From the NCBI GenBank assembly GCA_964639395.1, contig CAZXCT010000006.1, positions 1 to 30,479 of the forward strand: a stretch of 30,479 nt of DNA, in the 5' to 3' direction. How positions within the stretch are numbered: position 1 is the first letter of the stretch; each line of letters opens with the position of its first letter. Origin of the DNA: ATZT02 sp964639395 (GTDB taxonomy: Bacteria; Actinomycetota; Actinomycetes; S36-B12; UBA5976). This document shows positions 23,420 through 30,479 of the stretch, one piece after another. The translations under genes and the position numbers were made by a program. The notes below the pieces were generated by a model. It made no database searches and was not told the origin of the DNA. It saw only the letters and a program-made list of their open reading frames with translations.

Positions 23420-24586
23420 ATGTGGGATGAATTAATCGGGCAAACCTCAGCAATTAAAGCCTTAAAACAAGCAGCAATAGATTCACAAAAAACTGCTAAC
23501 GGAACAACCACAACAGGTTTTTCGCAAAGTTGGTTGATTACCGGCCCGCCGGGTAGCGGCCGCAGCACGGCTGCAAAATTATTTGCGGCTGCCTTGCAAT
23601 GTCCCCAATCAGGTTGCGGTAGTTGTGAAGTTTGTCTAAATGTATTAAAAGGCGTTTATCCAGATGTTAAAACCGTTTTACCTACCGGCATAACTTACTT
23701 AGTAGACGACGTCAGATTGTTAATTCAAAGTTCAGCGCTAATGCCAGCAGTAGGCCAATGGAATATCGTAATTTTGGAAGATGCTGATCGATTAACGGAT
23801 ACTGCAGCAAATGCACTTTTAAAATCCATTGAAGAGCCAGCACGCAGCACTATGTGGATTTTGTGTGCACCAAGCAGCCAGGATGTAATTTCAACAATTC
23901 GCTCTCGCTGTCGCATGGTTAATTTACGAATGCCACCATTTGATGAAATCGCGCAACTGCTACAAAAGCGCGATGGTGTGGATGCGGCAATGGCTAAATT
24001 TTCTGCTGCCGCCGCGCTGGGTCACGTCGGACGGGCAAAGCTGTTGGCAACAAATCCGCAATTGCGCGAAATAAGAAGTGAAATATTGCAATTACCCTTT
24101 GAACTTAGCGACTTACCTAACTGCTTTAAAGCAGCAGAAACGCTTTACAGCACCGCGGTGGCAGAAGCAGATGCAGAAACAGAAGAGAAAGATCAATTTG
24201 AACATGAGCAGTTATTAGAAAGTTACGGTGCGAGTGCTGGGGGCGTAAGTAAATCTAGAATTCAAAAAATGACTTCAACTGCCATAAAAGATTTAAATAA
24301 AGAACAAAAAAATAGACACAAGAGAATTTCGCGCGATCGCTTAGATCTTTCTTTGATTGAACTTTTGGCTTTTTATCGAGATGTTTTGGTAATTCAATCA
24401 AGTGCAGAATTAGAACTTTTTCACGAGCAGCATAGAGGCTCAATTGAAAAAATGGCCAGCGCGACTTCGCCCCAAACAACCATAAAGCGAATAGAAGCAA
24501 TAGATGAAGCCAGAACACTCTTACCTAGTGAAGCCTCACCATTACTCGTTATTGAGGCAATGATGATTCAATTAGCAAGGTCCTAA
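23420..24586 (+). CDS. holB: DNA polymerase III delta' subunit
   Basis: The protein has 388 residues of the AAA+ clamp-loader family. The N-terminal region starts MWDELIGQTSAIKAL, and the P-loop is GPPGSGRST (42-50), with Arg48 in place of the catalytic lysine. A zinc-binding set follows at Cys61, Cys66, Cys69 and Cys72. The SRC motif, here STIRSRCR, lies near residue 160. The C-terminal collar region is helical. It is part of the clamp loader that opens the beta clamp at the replication fork. Deviant P-loops are normal in delta' proteins, which do not hydrolyse ATP in E. coli. It lies in the topA-tmk-holB operon, 1 nt after tmk. Confidence 0.94.
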   Translation: MWDELIGQTSAIKALKQAAIDSQKTANGTTTTGFSQSWLITGPPGSGRSTAAKLFAAALQCPQSGCGSCEVCLNVLKGVYPDVKTVLPTGITYLVDDVRLLIQSSALMPAVGQWNIVILEDADRLTDTAANALLKSIEEPARSTMWILCAPSSQDVISTIRSRCRMVNLRMPPFDEIAQLLQKRDGVDAAMAKFSAAAALGHVGRAKLLATNPQLREIRSEILQLPFELSDLPNCFKAAETLYSTAVAEADAETEEKDQFEHEQLLESYGASAGGVSKSRIQKMTSTAIKDLNKEQKNRHKRISRDRLDLSLIELLAFYRDVLVIQSSAELELFHEQHRGSIEKMASATSPQTTIKRIEAIDEARTLLPSEASPLLVIEAMMIQLARS

Positions 24587-24597
24587 ACTAGTCTCAA

Positions 24598-26109
24598 ATG
24601 AAAATTTTTTTTCTGCTTTTAATATTTGCTGTAGTTTCAACTGGATGTTCAAGTGAAAATACAACGCCTGAATCAAAAATTGTCACACCAACCGCAACTG
24701 CACCTACTAATGACTTAGCAGATTTTTATACGCAAATTGTCACCTGGGAGCCATGTAAAGATTTATCATCTGCCTTGTGTGCGGCAATAGAAGTGCCACT
24801 TGACTATGACAACCCATCCGGCCCCAGGATAGATATTCAATTAGCCAAATTAGTCGCAAAGAAAAATAAAACAGCAAGTCTGCTTTTTAATCCAGGTGGC
24901 CCGGGGGCTAGCGGAATAACTTACTTAGCGTACGCCGATCAAGTTTTTTCAAAAACTCTTTTAGATAATTTTGATATTGTGGGCTTTGATCCACGCGGAG
25001 TCGGCACCTCTAGCCCAATAGATTGTTTAAGCGATAAAGCACTAGATGAGTTTTTAGCTTTTGATGGCACACCTGACAACGAACAAGAAATTGAACAACT
25101 TCTCGCGCTAACTAAACAAATGGCGCAAGGATGCGAGGAAAAGTCAGAATCTTTAGTAGCAAATATCGGAACAAGAGATGCCGCTAGAGACATGGATGTG
25201 ATTAGAGCCATTTTAAACGAAACTCAACTTAATTTTCTTGGTGTTTCTTATGGATCTTTCTTAGGGGCAACTTATGCCGACTTATTTGCCCAGAATGTTG
25301 GACAATTTGTTTTAGATGGTGGGGTGGATCCGCAACGTGATTCAATGGAGCTTTCTTTAGATCAAGCACTCGGTTTAGAAAACGCACTTGATAGATTCTT
25401 AGAAGATTGTTTAACAAAAAATGATTGTCCCTTTGAAGAGTCCAAAGCTTCTGCCAGAATTGAAATTTCAAATCTTTTATTAAGTATTGATAGCCAACCT
25501 ATTGCAACTAATGACCCGACTAGAAATTTAACGCAGTCCATGACTATCTATGGAATTGCGGCATTTCTTTATTCAGAAGATTACTGGCCTTTTTTACGAG
25601 ATGCGTTTAGCGCTGCTTTTGAAACAGATGGTTCATTATTTTTATATATAAATGATTTATTCAATGAAAGAAATCTCGATGGTAGTTATGAAAGTAATGT
25701 ATCTGAAGCAATATATGCAATTAATTGTTTTGATAAGCCCGCCAAAGAGACGGTAAATGACGTAAAAATTATTGCAGAAGAATACAAAAGTAAAGCACCT
25801 ATCTTTGGTGAGTATCTAGCCTGGACAAATTTGGCGTGCGGCTATTGGCCGGCAGGGGACAGCGAAGACTTCAACTTGAGTGCGCAAGGTTCAAAACCCA
25901 TTTTGGTAATTGGCACAACCAACGACCCAGCTACCCCATATCTTTGGTCACAAGCTTTAGTTGAACAACTGGATAATGCTTGGCTCTTAACATTTGAGGG
26001 CGATGGCCATACTGCTTATATGCGGGGCTCAGACTGTGTGGATGACATAGTTGATAACTTCTTTTTACAAGAGCAGATTCCTACAAGTAATTTAACTTGC
26101 GATTCGTAG
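24598..26109 (+). CDS. Secreted TAP-like alpha/beta hydrolase peptidase lipoprotein
   Basis: The protein has 503 residues. A short lipoprotein signal peptide ends at Cys17 in VSTGC. The mature protein is an alpha/beta hydrolase with oxyanion-region motif NPGGPGASG (98-106), FDPRG (130-134), nucleophile Ser217 in GVSYGS (215-220), Asp443 in GTTNDPATP, and His471 in EGDGHTAY. The C-terminal part is a TAP-like domain. Related actinobacterial enzymes are tripeptidyl or mycelium-associated proteinases (SlpD/SlpE type) that clip peptides from the N-terminus outside the cell. It would sit on the outer face of the membrane and supply peptides as nutrients. An even number of cysteines suggests disulfides. 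It follows holB after 11 nt, as in Streptomyces. Confidence 0.88.
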   Translation: MKIFFLLLIFAVVSTGCSSENTTPESKIVTPTATAPTNDLADFYTQIVTWEPCKDLSSALCAAIEVPLDYDNPSGPRIDIQLAKLVAKKNKTASLLFNPGGPGASGITYLAYADQVFSKTLLDNFDIVGFDPRGVGTSSPIDCLSDKALDEFLAFDGTPDNEQEIEQLLALTKQMAQGCEEKSESLVANIGTRDAARDMDVIRAILNETQLNFLGVSYGSFLGATYADLFAQNVGQFVLDGGVDPQRDSMELSLDQALGLENALDRFLEDCLTKNDCPFEESKASARIEISNLLLSIDSQPIATNDPTRNLTQSMTIYGIAAFLYSEDYWPFLRDAFSAAFETDGSLFLYINDLFNERNLDGSYESNVSEAIYAINCFDKPAKETVNDVKIIAEEYKSKAPIFGEYLAWTNLACGYWPAGDSEDFNLSAQGSKPILVIGTTNDPATPYLWSQALVEQLDNAWLLTFEGDGHTAYMRGSDCVDDIVDNFFLQEQIPTSNLTCDS

Positions 26110-26157
26110 ACCCGATGCGAAAGTGCGCTATGAACACTGATTGGGTATTTTAAGGAC

Positions 26158-27390
26158 ATGGCTAAAGACGAAAATGAATTAGTTTTTCACGAAATAGATC
26201 AAAAAGAAGATCGCTGGTTAAAGCGTGTAGTAACTGACGAGACCTACGGTGGAATCTTTTTAATTGTTGCAGCGGTGGTGGCCTTTGGTCTTGCTAATTC
26301 AGTTTATGGTGATTGGTATAGCTCATTTTTAAATACCAAAGTTGGCCCGGCAGAAATCGGTTTACGAATGACGGTTTCGCACTGGGCAGCAGATGCTTTT
26401 TTAGCAATTTTCTTTTTAGTTGCAGGTTTAGAGCTCAAACATGAATTAGTCCACGGATCTTTATCTAAACCTCGTCAAGCACTTGTTCCGATTACCGCAG
26501 CAATAGCAGGAATGATTGTCCCAGCAGCAATATTTGTAATTATGCTAAGAGACAACCCAGAGTATTTAGTTGGATGGGCGATTCCAATCGCAACCGATAT
26601 TGCTTTTGCCTTAGCGGTGTTGGCCGTTGCTGGTAAACATTTACCCGCCTCACTTAGAGCGTTCTTATTAACCCTGGCGGTAGTAGATGACCTTGCGGCA
26701 ATCACAGTGATCGCAATATTTTATACAGATGATTTAGATCAAAATATGTTGCTTTTAGCAGTAGCTGCATCTGCACTTTATGCAGTTATGCAAAAACTAA
26801 ATTTCACTCGTTGGTATTTTTTAGCTCCACTAGGAATATTAATTTGGTGGGCGACCTACCAATCGGGCGTTCATGCCACTGTTGCTGGTGTCGTGGTTGC
26901 ACTATTAACCAGAATTGAAACTTTTAAAAATGAGAAAGAAAGCCCTGCAGAAATAGCAGAACGAATTGTTCGACCAATCAGTGTGGCAATCGCAGTGCCA
27001 TTCTTTTCTTTTACTGCGGCCGGTGTTGATATCAGCGGTATTGGAATATCTGAAGCAGGCAGTGGAATCGCTTTGGGGGTTATGCTTGGCTTATTTGTGG
27101 GTAAACCAATTGGTGTTTTGGGATCAACTTATTTGATTACTAAATTTACTCGCGCCCATCTAAGTGAGAATTTAACTTGGAGCGATGTGGCAGCTGCTGG
27201 ATTTTTAGCAGGAATTGGCTTTACTGTCTCGCTATTGATTGGCGAGCTATCATTTCCGGCTGGTACGGCAGAGAATGCTTCTGGAAAAATCGGAATCTTA
27301 GCTGCATCTATGGCCAGTGCGATTGTGGCTATTTTTCTTATGCAGGGCAGGCGCTTTAATCAAAAAAGAAAAAATAAATTAAAGAGTTAA
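26158..27390 (+). CDS. nhaA: Na+/H+ antiporter NhaA
   Basis: The protein has 410 residues with about 12 membrane helices. The ion-binding region has IATDIAFALAVLA (144-156, Asp147) and AVVDDLAAITVIAIF (174-188, Asp177-Asp178), corresponding to the Asp133 and Asp163-Asp164 sites of E. coli NhaA. Other typical segments are FFLVAGLELKHEL (85-97) and GFLAGIGFTVSLLIGELSF near the end. It exports Na+ in exchange for protons and controls sodium and alkaline stress. AAGGAC lies directly upstream of the ATG at 26158. It stands alone after the peptidase gene. Its last 4 bp overlap the convergent G1P dehydrogenase gene. Confidence 0.96.
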   Translation: MAKDENELVFHEIDQKEDRWLKRVVTDETYGGIFLIVAAVVAFGLANSVYGDWYSSFLNTKVGPAEIGLRMTVSHWAADAFLAIFFLVAGLELKHELVHGSLSKPRQALVPITAAIAGMIVPAAIFVIMLRDNPEYLVGWAIPIATDIAFALAVLAVAGKHLPASLRAFLLTLAVVDDLAAITVIAIFYTDDLDQNMLLLAVAASALYAVMQKLNFTRWYFLAPLGILIWWATYQSGVHATVAGVVVALLTRIETFKNEKESPAEIAERIVRPISVAIAVPFFSFTAAGVDISGIGISEAGSGIALGVMLGLFVGKPIGVLGSTYLITKFTRAHLSENLTWSDVAAAGFLAGIGFTVSLLIGELSFPAGTAENASGKIGILAASMASAIVAIFLMQGRRFNQKRKNKLKS

Positions 27391-28463
27391 TCGCCTAACT
27401 GCAAACTATCAATAGCTGCTTCAAATTCTTTAACCTTTAATAAAATTTGTTTTTCATTTAAATTCAAGTGTTCTAAAATCGTGAACCGATCTGGTCTAGT
27501 CTGCGGAGCCTTAGTAACAGCTTGAGCAAACTCAACTGTGCTAAACCCTAAGTCGCTGGGCTTAACCGGTAAATTGTGTTGCGCGAGTGCAAAAGCAAAT
27601 TCTGCAAATCTTTCATCCACTTCTCTCAAGAAAGTTGCAAATAAGGCACCTACGCCTACCTGTTCGCCATGTGGCTGGGTGCGCTCTGGGAATAATTCAT
27701 CTATCGCGTGAGATATTTCATGGCACGCGCCGCTACATGGTCGTGACGATCCGGCCATACCCATTGCAATCCCTGAAAGCACTAAAGCCTCAGCCAACAC
27801 AATCAAAAATTCATCGCTGTCAATTGTGTCAGTGCGACCAATCAGTGCCTCTGCACTAGTGCGAGCCAAACTTGCGGCTAGTCCGTCAACTTTTTCTTTA
27901 CCTAGCGATTGTGCCAATTCCCAATCTTTTACCGCAGATAAATTGCTCAATACATCGCCAATTCCCGCACGAATATATCTTTCGGGTGCTTTTTTTACAA
28001 TTCCTAAATCAATGATTACGGCTACTGGTGAGCTGACTCCAAAAGATGCTCTACCTTTATCAATTTCTAAAATACTTACCGGAGAGGCAATTCCGTCGTG
28101 AGCTAAATTTGTCGCAACACTTACCATTGGCAAATTTAGTTTTGAAGCAGCGTATTTTGTTACATCAATTACCCGGCCACCACCAACACCAACTACTGCA
28201 TCAAATTTATGTTTTTCAATTTCTGCCGCCAAGCTGTTTGCCGCATTTAGCGAGTTTCCGGGGGTAGTAAAAAAAGTTGCATTGGGTGCTGATTTTTTTA
28301 AAGTTTTACTTAAAGGTTCGGCGCCACCTTTACTAGTAATGATTGCTACGTGTCCACCACTGCTAATTCTTTGATCAAGTAGTACTTGAGATAAATCGTC
28401 TAAAGCACCTGATCGAATGTCAACATAATGTGGCGCTGCAACCATTCTCATTTGTAGTGACAT
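27387..28463 (-). CDS. sn-glycerol-1-phosphate dehydrogenase (iron/zinc alcohol dehydrogenase family)
   Basis: The protein has 358 residues. The NAD(P)-binding loop is GVGGGRVIDVTKYAASKLN (92-110), followed by the family text ATNLAHDGIASP (117-128). The metal ligands fit the G1PDH family: Asp170 (AGIGDVLSN), His248 (GSSRPCSGACHE) and His265 (TQPHGEQVG). G1PDHs reduce dihydroxyacetone phosphate to sn-glycerol-1-phosphate, the archaeal-type enantiomer; bacterial versions include AraM. The closest alternative in this superfamily is glycerol dehydrogenase, but the HDGIASP motif favours G1PDH. The ATG at 28463 follows AAGGAAG and overlaps the upstream nucleotidyltransferase gene by 16 bp, so the two are translationally coupled. 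No archaeal-type lipid gene (PcrB/GGGPS) is in the window. Confidence 0.88.
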   Translation of the reverse strand: MSLQMRMVAAPHYVDIRSGALDDLSQVLLDQRISSGGHVAIITSKGGAEPLSKTLKKSAPNATFFTTPGNSLNAANSLAAEIEKHKFDAVVGVGGGRVIDVTKYAASKLNLPMVSVATNLAHDGIASPVSILEIDKGRASFGVSSPVAVIIDLGIVKKAPERYIRAGIGDVLSNLSAVKDWELAQSLGKEKVDGLAASLARTSAEALIGRTDTIDSDEFLIVLAEALVLSGIAMGMAGSSRPCSGACHEISHAIDELFPERTQPHGEQVGVGALFATFLREVDERFAEFAFALAQHNLPVKPSDLGFSTVEFAQAVTKAPQTRPDRFTILEHLNLNEKQILLKVKEFEAAIDSLQLGD

Positions 28464-29221
28464 GCAATCTTCCTTGCTTTTTCTAAATCTTCGTGATTAT
28501 CAACTTCTACCCATGATAGATCCCCGATGGGTTGTAAATAAATCTTCCCTCCGCGATCAGCAAATTCTTGATAGCCATCTTCGTAATACAGCGTTGTGTC
28601 CGACTTCCAGGTAGCTTCTAAAGAAAGGGTAAGAGCTTCTTTAGCAGCAGGTTCAATCATTGTTACGCCGATGTATTCTCCGAATGCTTCGTGCGGGTCA
28701 AGCATTTTATTTATTCTTGCTAAGTTGCCAGCGCAGTCTACTGTAACTTTCATTTCTTCTTCAGCTAATTTTTTTACAGAATCAATTGCCAAAGTAATTG
28801 ATTCGTTTCTATTTGCTAATAAAATATTTTCTACATCTACCGGATGTACCGTATCACCATTTGAAAGCAAAACTGTTTGGCTAAATAAATCTCGCGCACA
28901 CCATAAAGAGTAGGCGTTATTCCATACTTCTGCTTTGTCATTAAATATTAATTCTAAATTTACTCCATGCCGTTCTTGCATTTCTTGTTTTCTTTTTTCG
29001 ACTTCTTTAGCTGCATAACCAACGACTATCGCAACATCTGTTAGGCCAACAGTTGAAAAATTGTTTAAAATTACATCCATCACAGAAGTGTCATCGGCGA
29101 CAGGTATCAGCGCTTTCGGCAATGTATCGGTGTAAGGCTTGAGTCGACGACCGGCGCCAGCCGCCAGTATTAATCCGATCAAATCTTCACCCTCAATTCT
29201 TTGCGGGCTTAAGTCTTTCAC
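28448..29221 (-). CDS. LicC-like nucleotidyltransferase (probable cytidylyltransferase)
   Basis: The protein has 257 residues of the NTP_transferase fold. The nucleotide motif is LAAGAGRRLKPYTDTLPKAL (19-38), with Lys36. Then come NDKAEVWNNAYSLW (94-107), NGDTVH (121-126, metal Asp123), GEYIGV (181-186), and SWVEVDNHEDLEKA (236-249) with the second metal Asp241. The NNAYSL element is the mark of phosphocholine cytidylyltransferase (LicC)-like enzymes, which make CDP-alcohols. Glycerol-1-phosphate is the likely acceptor here because the next gene makes it; this is inference. The start shown is GTG 29221, without a visible ribosome site. A TTG at 29182, right after GAGGGTGAAGA, would give a protein starting at LIGLILAAG, and is a strong alternative. 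Confidence 0.85.
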   Translation of the reverse strand: MKDLSPQRIEGEDLIGLILAAGAGRRLKPYTDTLPKALIPVADDTSVMDVILNNFSTVGLTDVAIVVGYAAKEVEKRKQEMQERHGVNLELIFNDKAEVWNNAYSLWCARDLFSQTVLLSNGDTVHPVDVENILLANRNESITLAIDSVKKLAEEEMKVTVDCAGNLARINKMLDPHEAFGEYIGVTMIEPAAKEALTLSLEATWKSDTTLYYEDGYQEFADRGGKIYLQPIGDLSWVEVDNHEDLEKARKIACHYK

Positions 29222-29240
29222 GGGCCAGAGTGCTTTAGGT

Positions 29241-29269
29241 TTGACACCCTTTAGCGGCTACGCTTTCAT
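29241..29269 (+). promoter_or_regulatory. Candidate promoter giving a leaderless transcript of the glycerophosphotransferase-like gene
   Basis: A perfect -35 TTGACA (29241-29246) is followed by a 17-bp spacer and a -10-like TTTCAT (29264-29269, four of six matches). The ATG at 29275 lies only 5 bases after the -10 element, where transcription should start. No ribosome site is present upstream of that ATG. Confidence 0.5.
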
Positions 29270-29274
29270 CTTGT

Positions 29275-30479
29275 ATGAAAAAATCACCAGCAATTAACCC
29301 AAAACTGATCAATACCAGTTGGCATATCAGGTTACGGCGCGTGGCCTCTGCCTCACTTGGCGCTTGGCGAGCAACTGATCCAGAGGGTATTGGCGAATTA
29401 TCCGAACTATATTCATTGGCGGACGACGCTGAAGTCGTAGCATTTTTTGGAGATGATGTCCACCGCATTTATCAAATTGAGCAGTGGCTTGGCGTTTTTG
29501 AAAAGCTCAACGAAAAGCACAAGGTAAATATAATTTGCCGCCAGCATCCTGTGACTACTTATTTAAGAACCAAGACAAAATTGCCTGTATTTTCAATTTA
29601 TGATTTCTTTACAATGACTGACGCAATAATTAAAAAAGATTACAAAGTAGTTTTATATGTTAATAATTCAAGTATGAACTTTCAACCCCTAGCGGCTAAG
29701 CGTGCTTTTCATGTTCACTTAAATCATGGCGAAAGTGACAAAATGTCTATGACTTCAAGGCAAATGTATGCCTACGATTTTGTCGCCGTAGCAGGTGAAG
29801 CTGCGAAAGACCGATTAAAAAATTCGTTAATGGTGGCTGATGGTAGTAAAGAATGGGTGATTGGCAGACCGCAGTTAGATGTTCTTGACTCACCGCTACA
29901 AATAAACACCACCAGAAAAATTTTGCTTTATGCCCCAACCTGGCAAGGAGATCAAGAAGCGAATAATTATTCGTCTTTAGATATATATGGCAAGAAAATC
30001 ATGAAAGCACTTTTAGCGCAACCTAATTCAACTGTAATTTATAAGCCCCATCCACGCATTGTTGAAAATAAAATGCCTGCTGGTAAAAAACTTCATTTAG
30101 AAATTCTCAAACTAATTGATGAGGCAAACAAAAAAGATTCAACTGCAAATCATCAATTTATAGTGGGCGATCCTTTACAGGCTCTTCAGGTAGCCGATTT
30201 ACTTATTGCAGACGTTTCAAGCGTAACAATCGATTATTTATATTTGCAACCAAATGGAGTGTTACTGATATGCGATAGAAGAAGTGATTCAGAATTATTC
30301 AATAAAGTAGCACCAGTATCAACCGCTATACCAATAATTGATTCTAAAAATATTGACAAAATCGAAAATCTAATTCAAGAGTATTTGGTGCAATATCCGA
30401 GACGAGACGATTACAACAAGATTCGTACCTATTACTTCGGCGAAGGTAGCCCTGGATCTAGCTTAAAAAGATTTATTGA
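29275..30479 (+). CDS. CDP-glycerol glycerophosphotransferase-like protein (partial, continues beyond window)
   Basis: The frame is open from the ATG at 29275 to the right edge, giving 401 complete codons with no stop, so the C-terminus is missing. The family landmarks are in order: HLNHGESDK (148-156, His151), YAPTWQG (219-225), YKPHPR (256-261), ADVSSVTIDYLY (312-323), and the closing YYFGEGSPGSSLKRF (386-400). These match TagB/TagF-type enzymes (Glyphos_transf family), peripheral membrane proteins that transfer glycerol-phosphate from CDP-glycerol to teichoic acid-like chains. No signal peptide or membrane helix is visible. The gene diverges from the nucleotidyltransferase-dehydrogenase pair with 53 bp between starts, which suggests one pathway. 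It may use a CDP-glycerol made from glycerol-1-phosphate. Confidence 0.85.
   Translation, partial: MKKSPAINPKLINTSWHIRLRRVASASLGAWRATDPEGIGELSELYSLADDAEVVAFFGDDVHRIYQIEQWLGVFEKLNEKHKVNIICRQHPVTTYLRTKTKLPVFSIYDFFTMTDAIIKKDYKVVLYVNNSSMNFQPLAAKRAFHVHLNHGESDKMSMTSRQMYAYDFVAVAGEAAKDRLKNSLMVADGSKEWVIGRPQLDVLDSPLQINTTRKILLYAPTWQGDQEANNYSSLDIYGKKIMKALLAQPNSTVIYKPHPRIVENKMPAGKKLHLEILKLIDEANKKDSTANHQFIVGDPLQALQVADLLIADVSSVTIDYLYLQPNGVLLICDRRSDSELFNKVAPVSTAIPIIDSKNIDKIENLIQEYLVQYPRRDDYNKIRTYYFGEGSPGSSLKRFI

Noticed and set aside
27387..28463. Glycerol dehydrogenase as an alternative call
   Set aside because: The TNLAHDGIASP motif and the metal ligand pattern (Asp170, His248, His265) fit G1P dehydrogenase better, although they are in the same superfamily.

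Overview
The window looks like part of a scaffold from a small, low-G+C, free-living actinobacterium. Actinobacterial signatures include a WhiB iron-sulfur protein, a MarP-type periplasmic protease, an actinobacterial Tad/Flp pilus locus with an Ssd-like ATPase, a CRP regulator next to nth, and a topoisomerase I with a basic tail. The DNA is A+T-rich, intergenic gaps are short, many genes overlap by 4 bp, and convergent gene ends abut. This streamlined style resembles the aquatic acI/Nanopelagicales type; that placement is my inference, not a search result. A run of exactly 100 N at 3919-4018 is a scaffold gap that cuts through one gene.

Left part (1-3092). A FkbM-type methyltransferase runs off the left edge. 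It is followed by three minus-strand tRNA genes, Ser(UGA), Ser(GCU) and Arg(ACG), and then by a plus-strand nonulosonic (sialic-type) acid pair: a CMP-sugar synthetase fused to a HAD phosphatase, and a NeuB-type synthase. This is surface-glycan gene content beside a tRNA cluster.

Central part (3099-27390). This is a conserved actinobacterial backbone. From memory its gene order follows the M. tuberculosis Rv3688c-Rv3644c region, with losses and local changes. It holds a DUF4446 protein, a metallophosphoesterase (gapped), a YqeY protein, a class A PBP, WhiB4-like, DUF4177, RidA-like, CRP, Nth, MarP, a holin-X-like membrane protein and acetyl-CoA synthetase. Next comes the Tad pilus locus (ssd, tadA, tadB, tadC, then DUF4244 pilin, TadE-like and a second pseudopilin), followed by the membrane pyrophosphatase, topA, tmk, holB, a secreted TAP-like peptidase and NhaA. 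Together these genes cover wall synthesis, redox, acid and cAMP signalling, acetate activation, pilus assembly, DNA topology and replication, and ion homeostasis.

Right part (27387-30479). A minus-strand pair, sn-glycerol-1-phosphate dehydrogenase and a LicC-like nucleotidyltransferase, is divergent from a CDP-glycerol glycerophosphotransferase-like gene that runs off the right edge. Together they suggest a glycerol-phosphate surface polymer supplied through glycerol-1-phosphate rather than the usual glycerol-3-phosphate, which is the most unusual idea in the window.

No insertion sequence, prophage, CRISPR array or rRNA was seen. No gene-free stretch exceeds 300 bases; the largest gaps are 589-729, 13145-13295, 6972-7108, 17631-17743 and 16578-16684.
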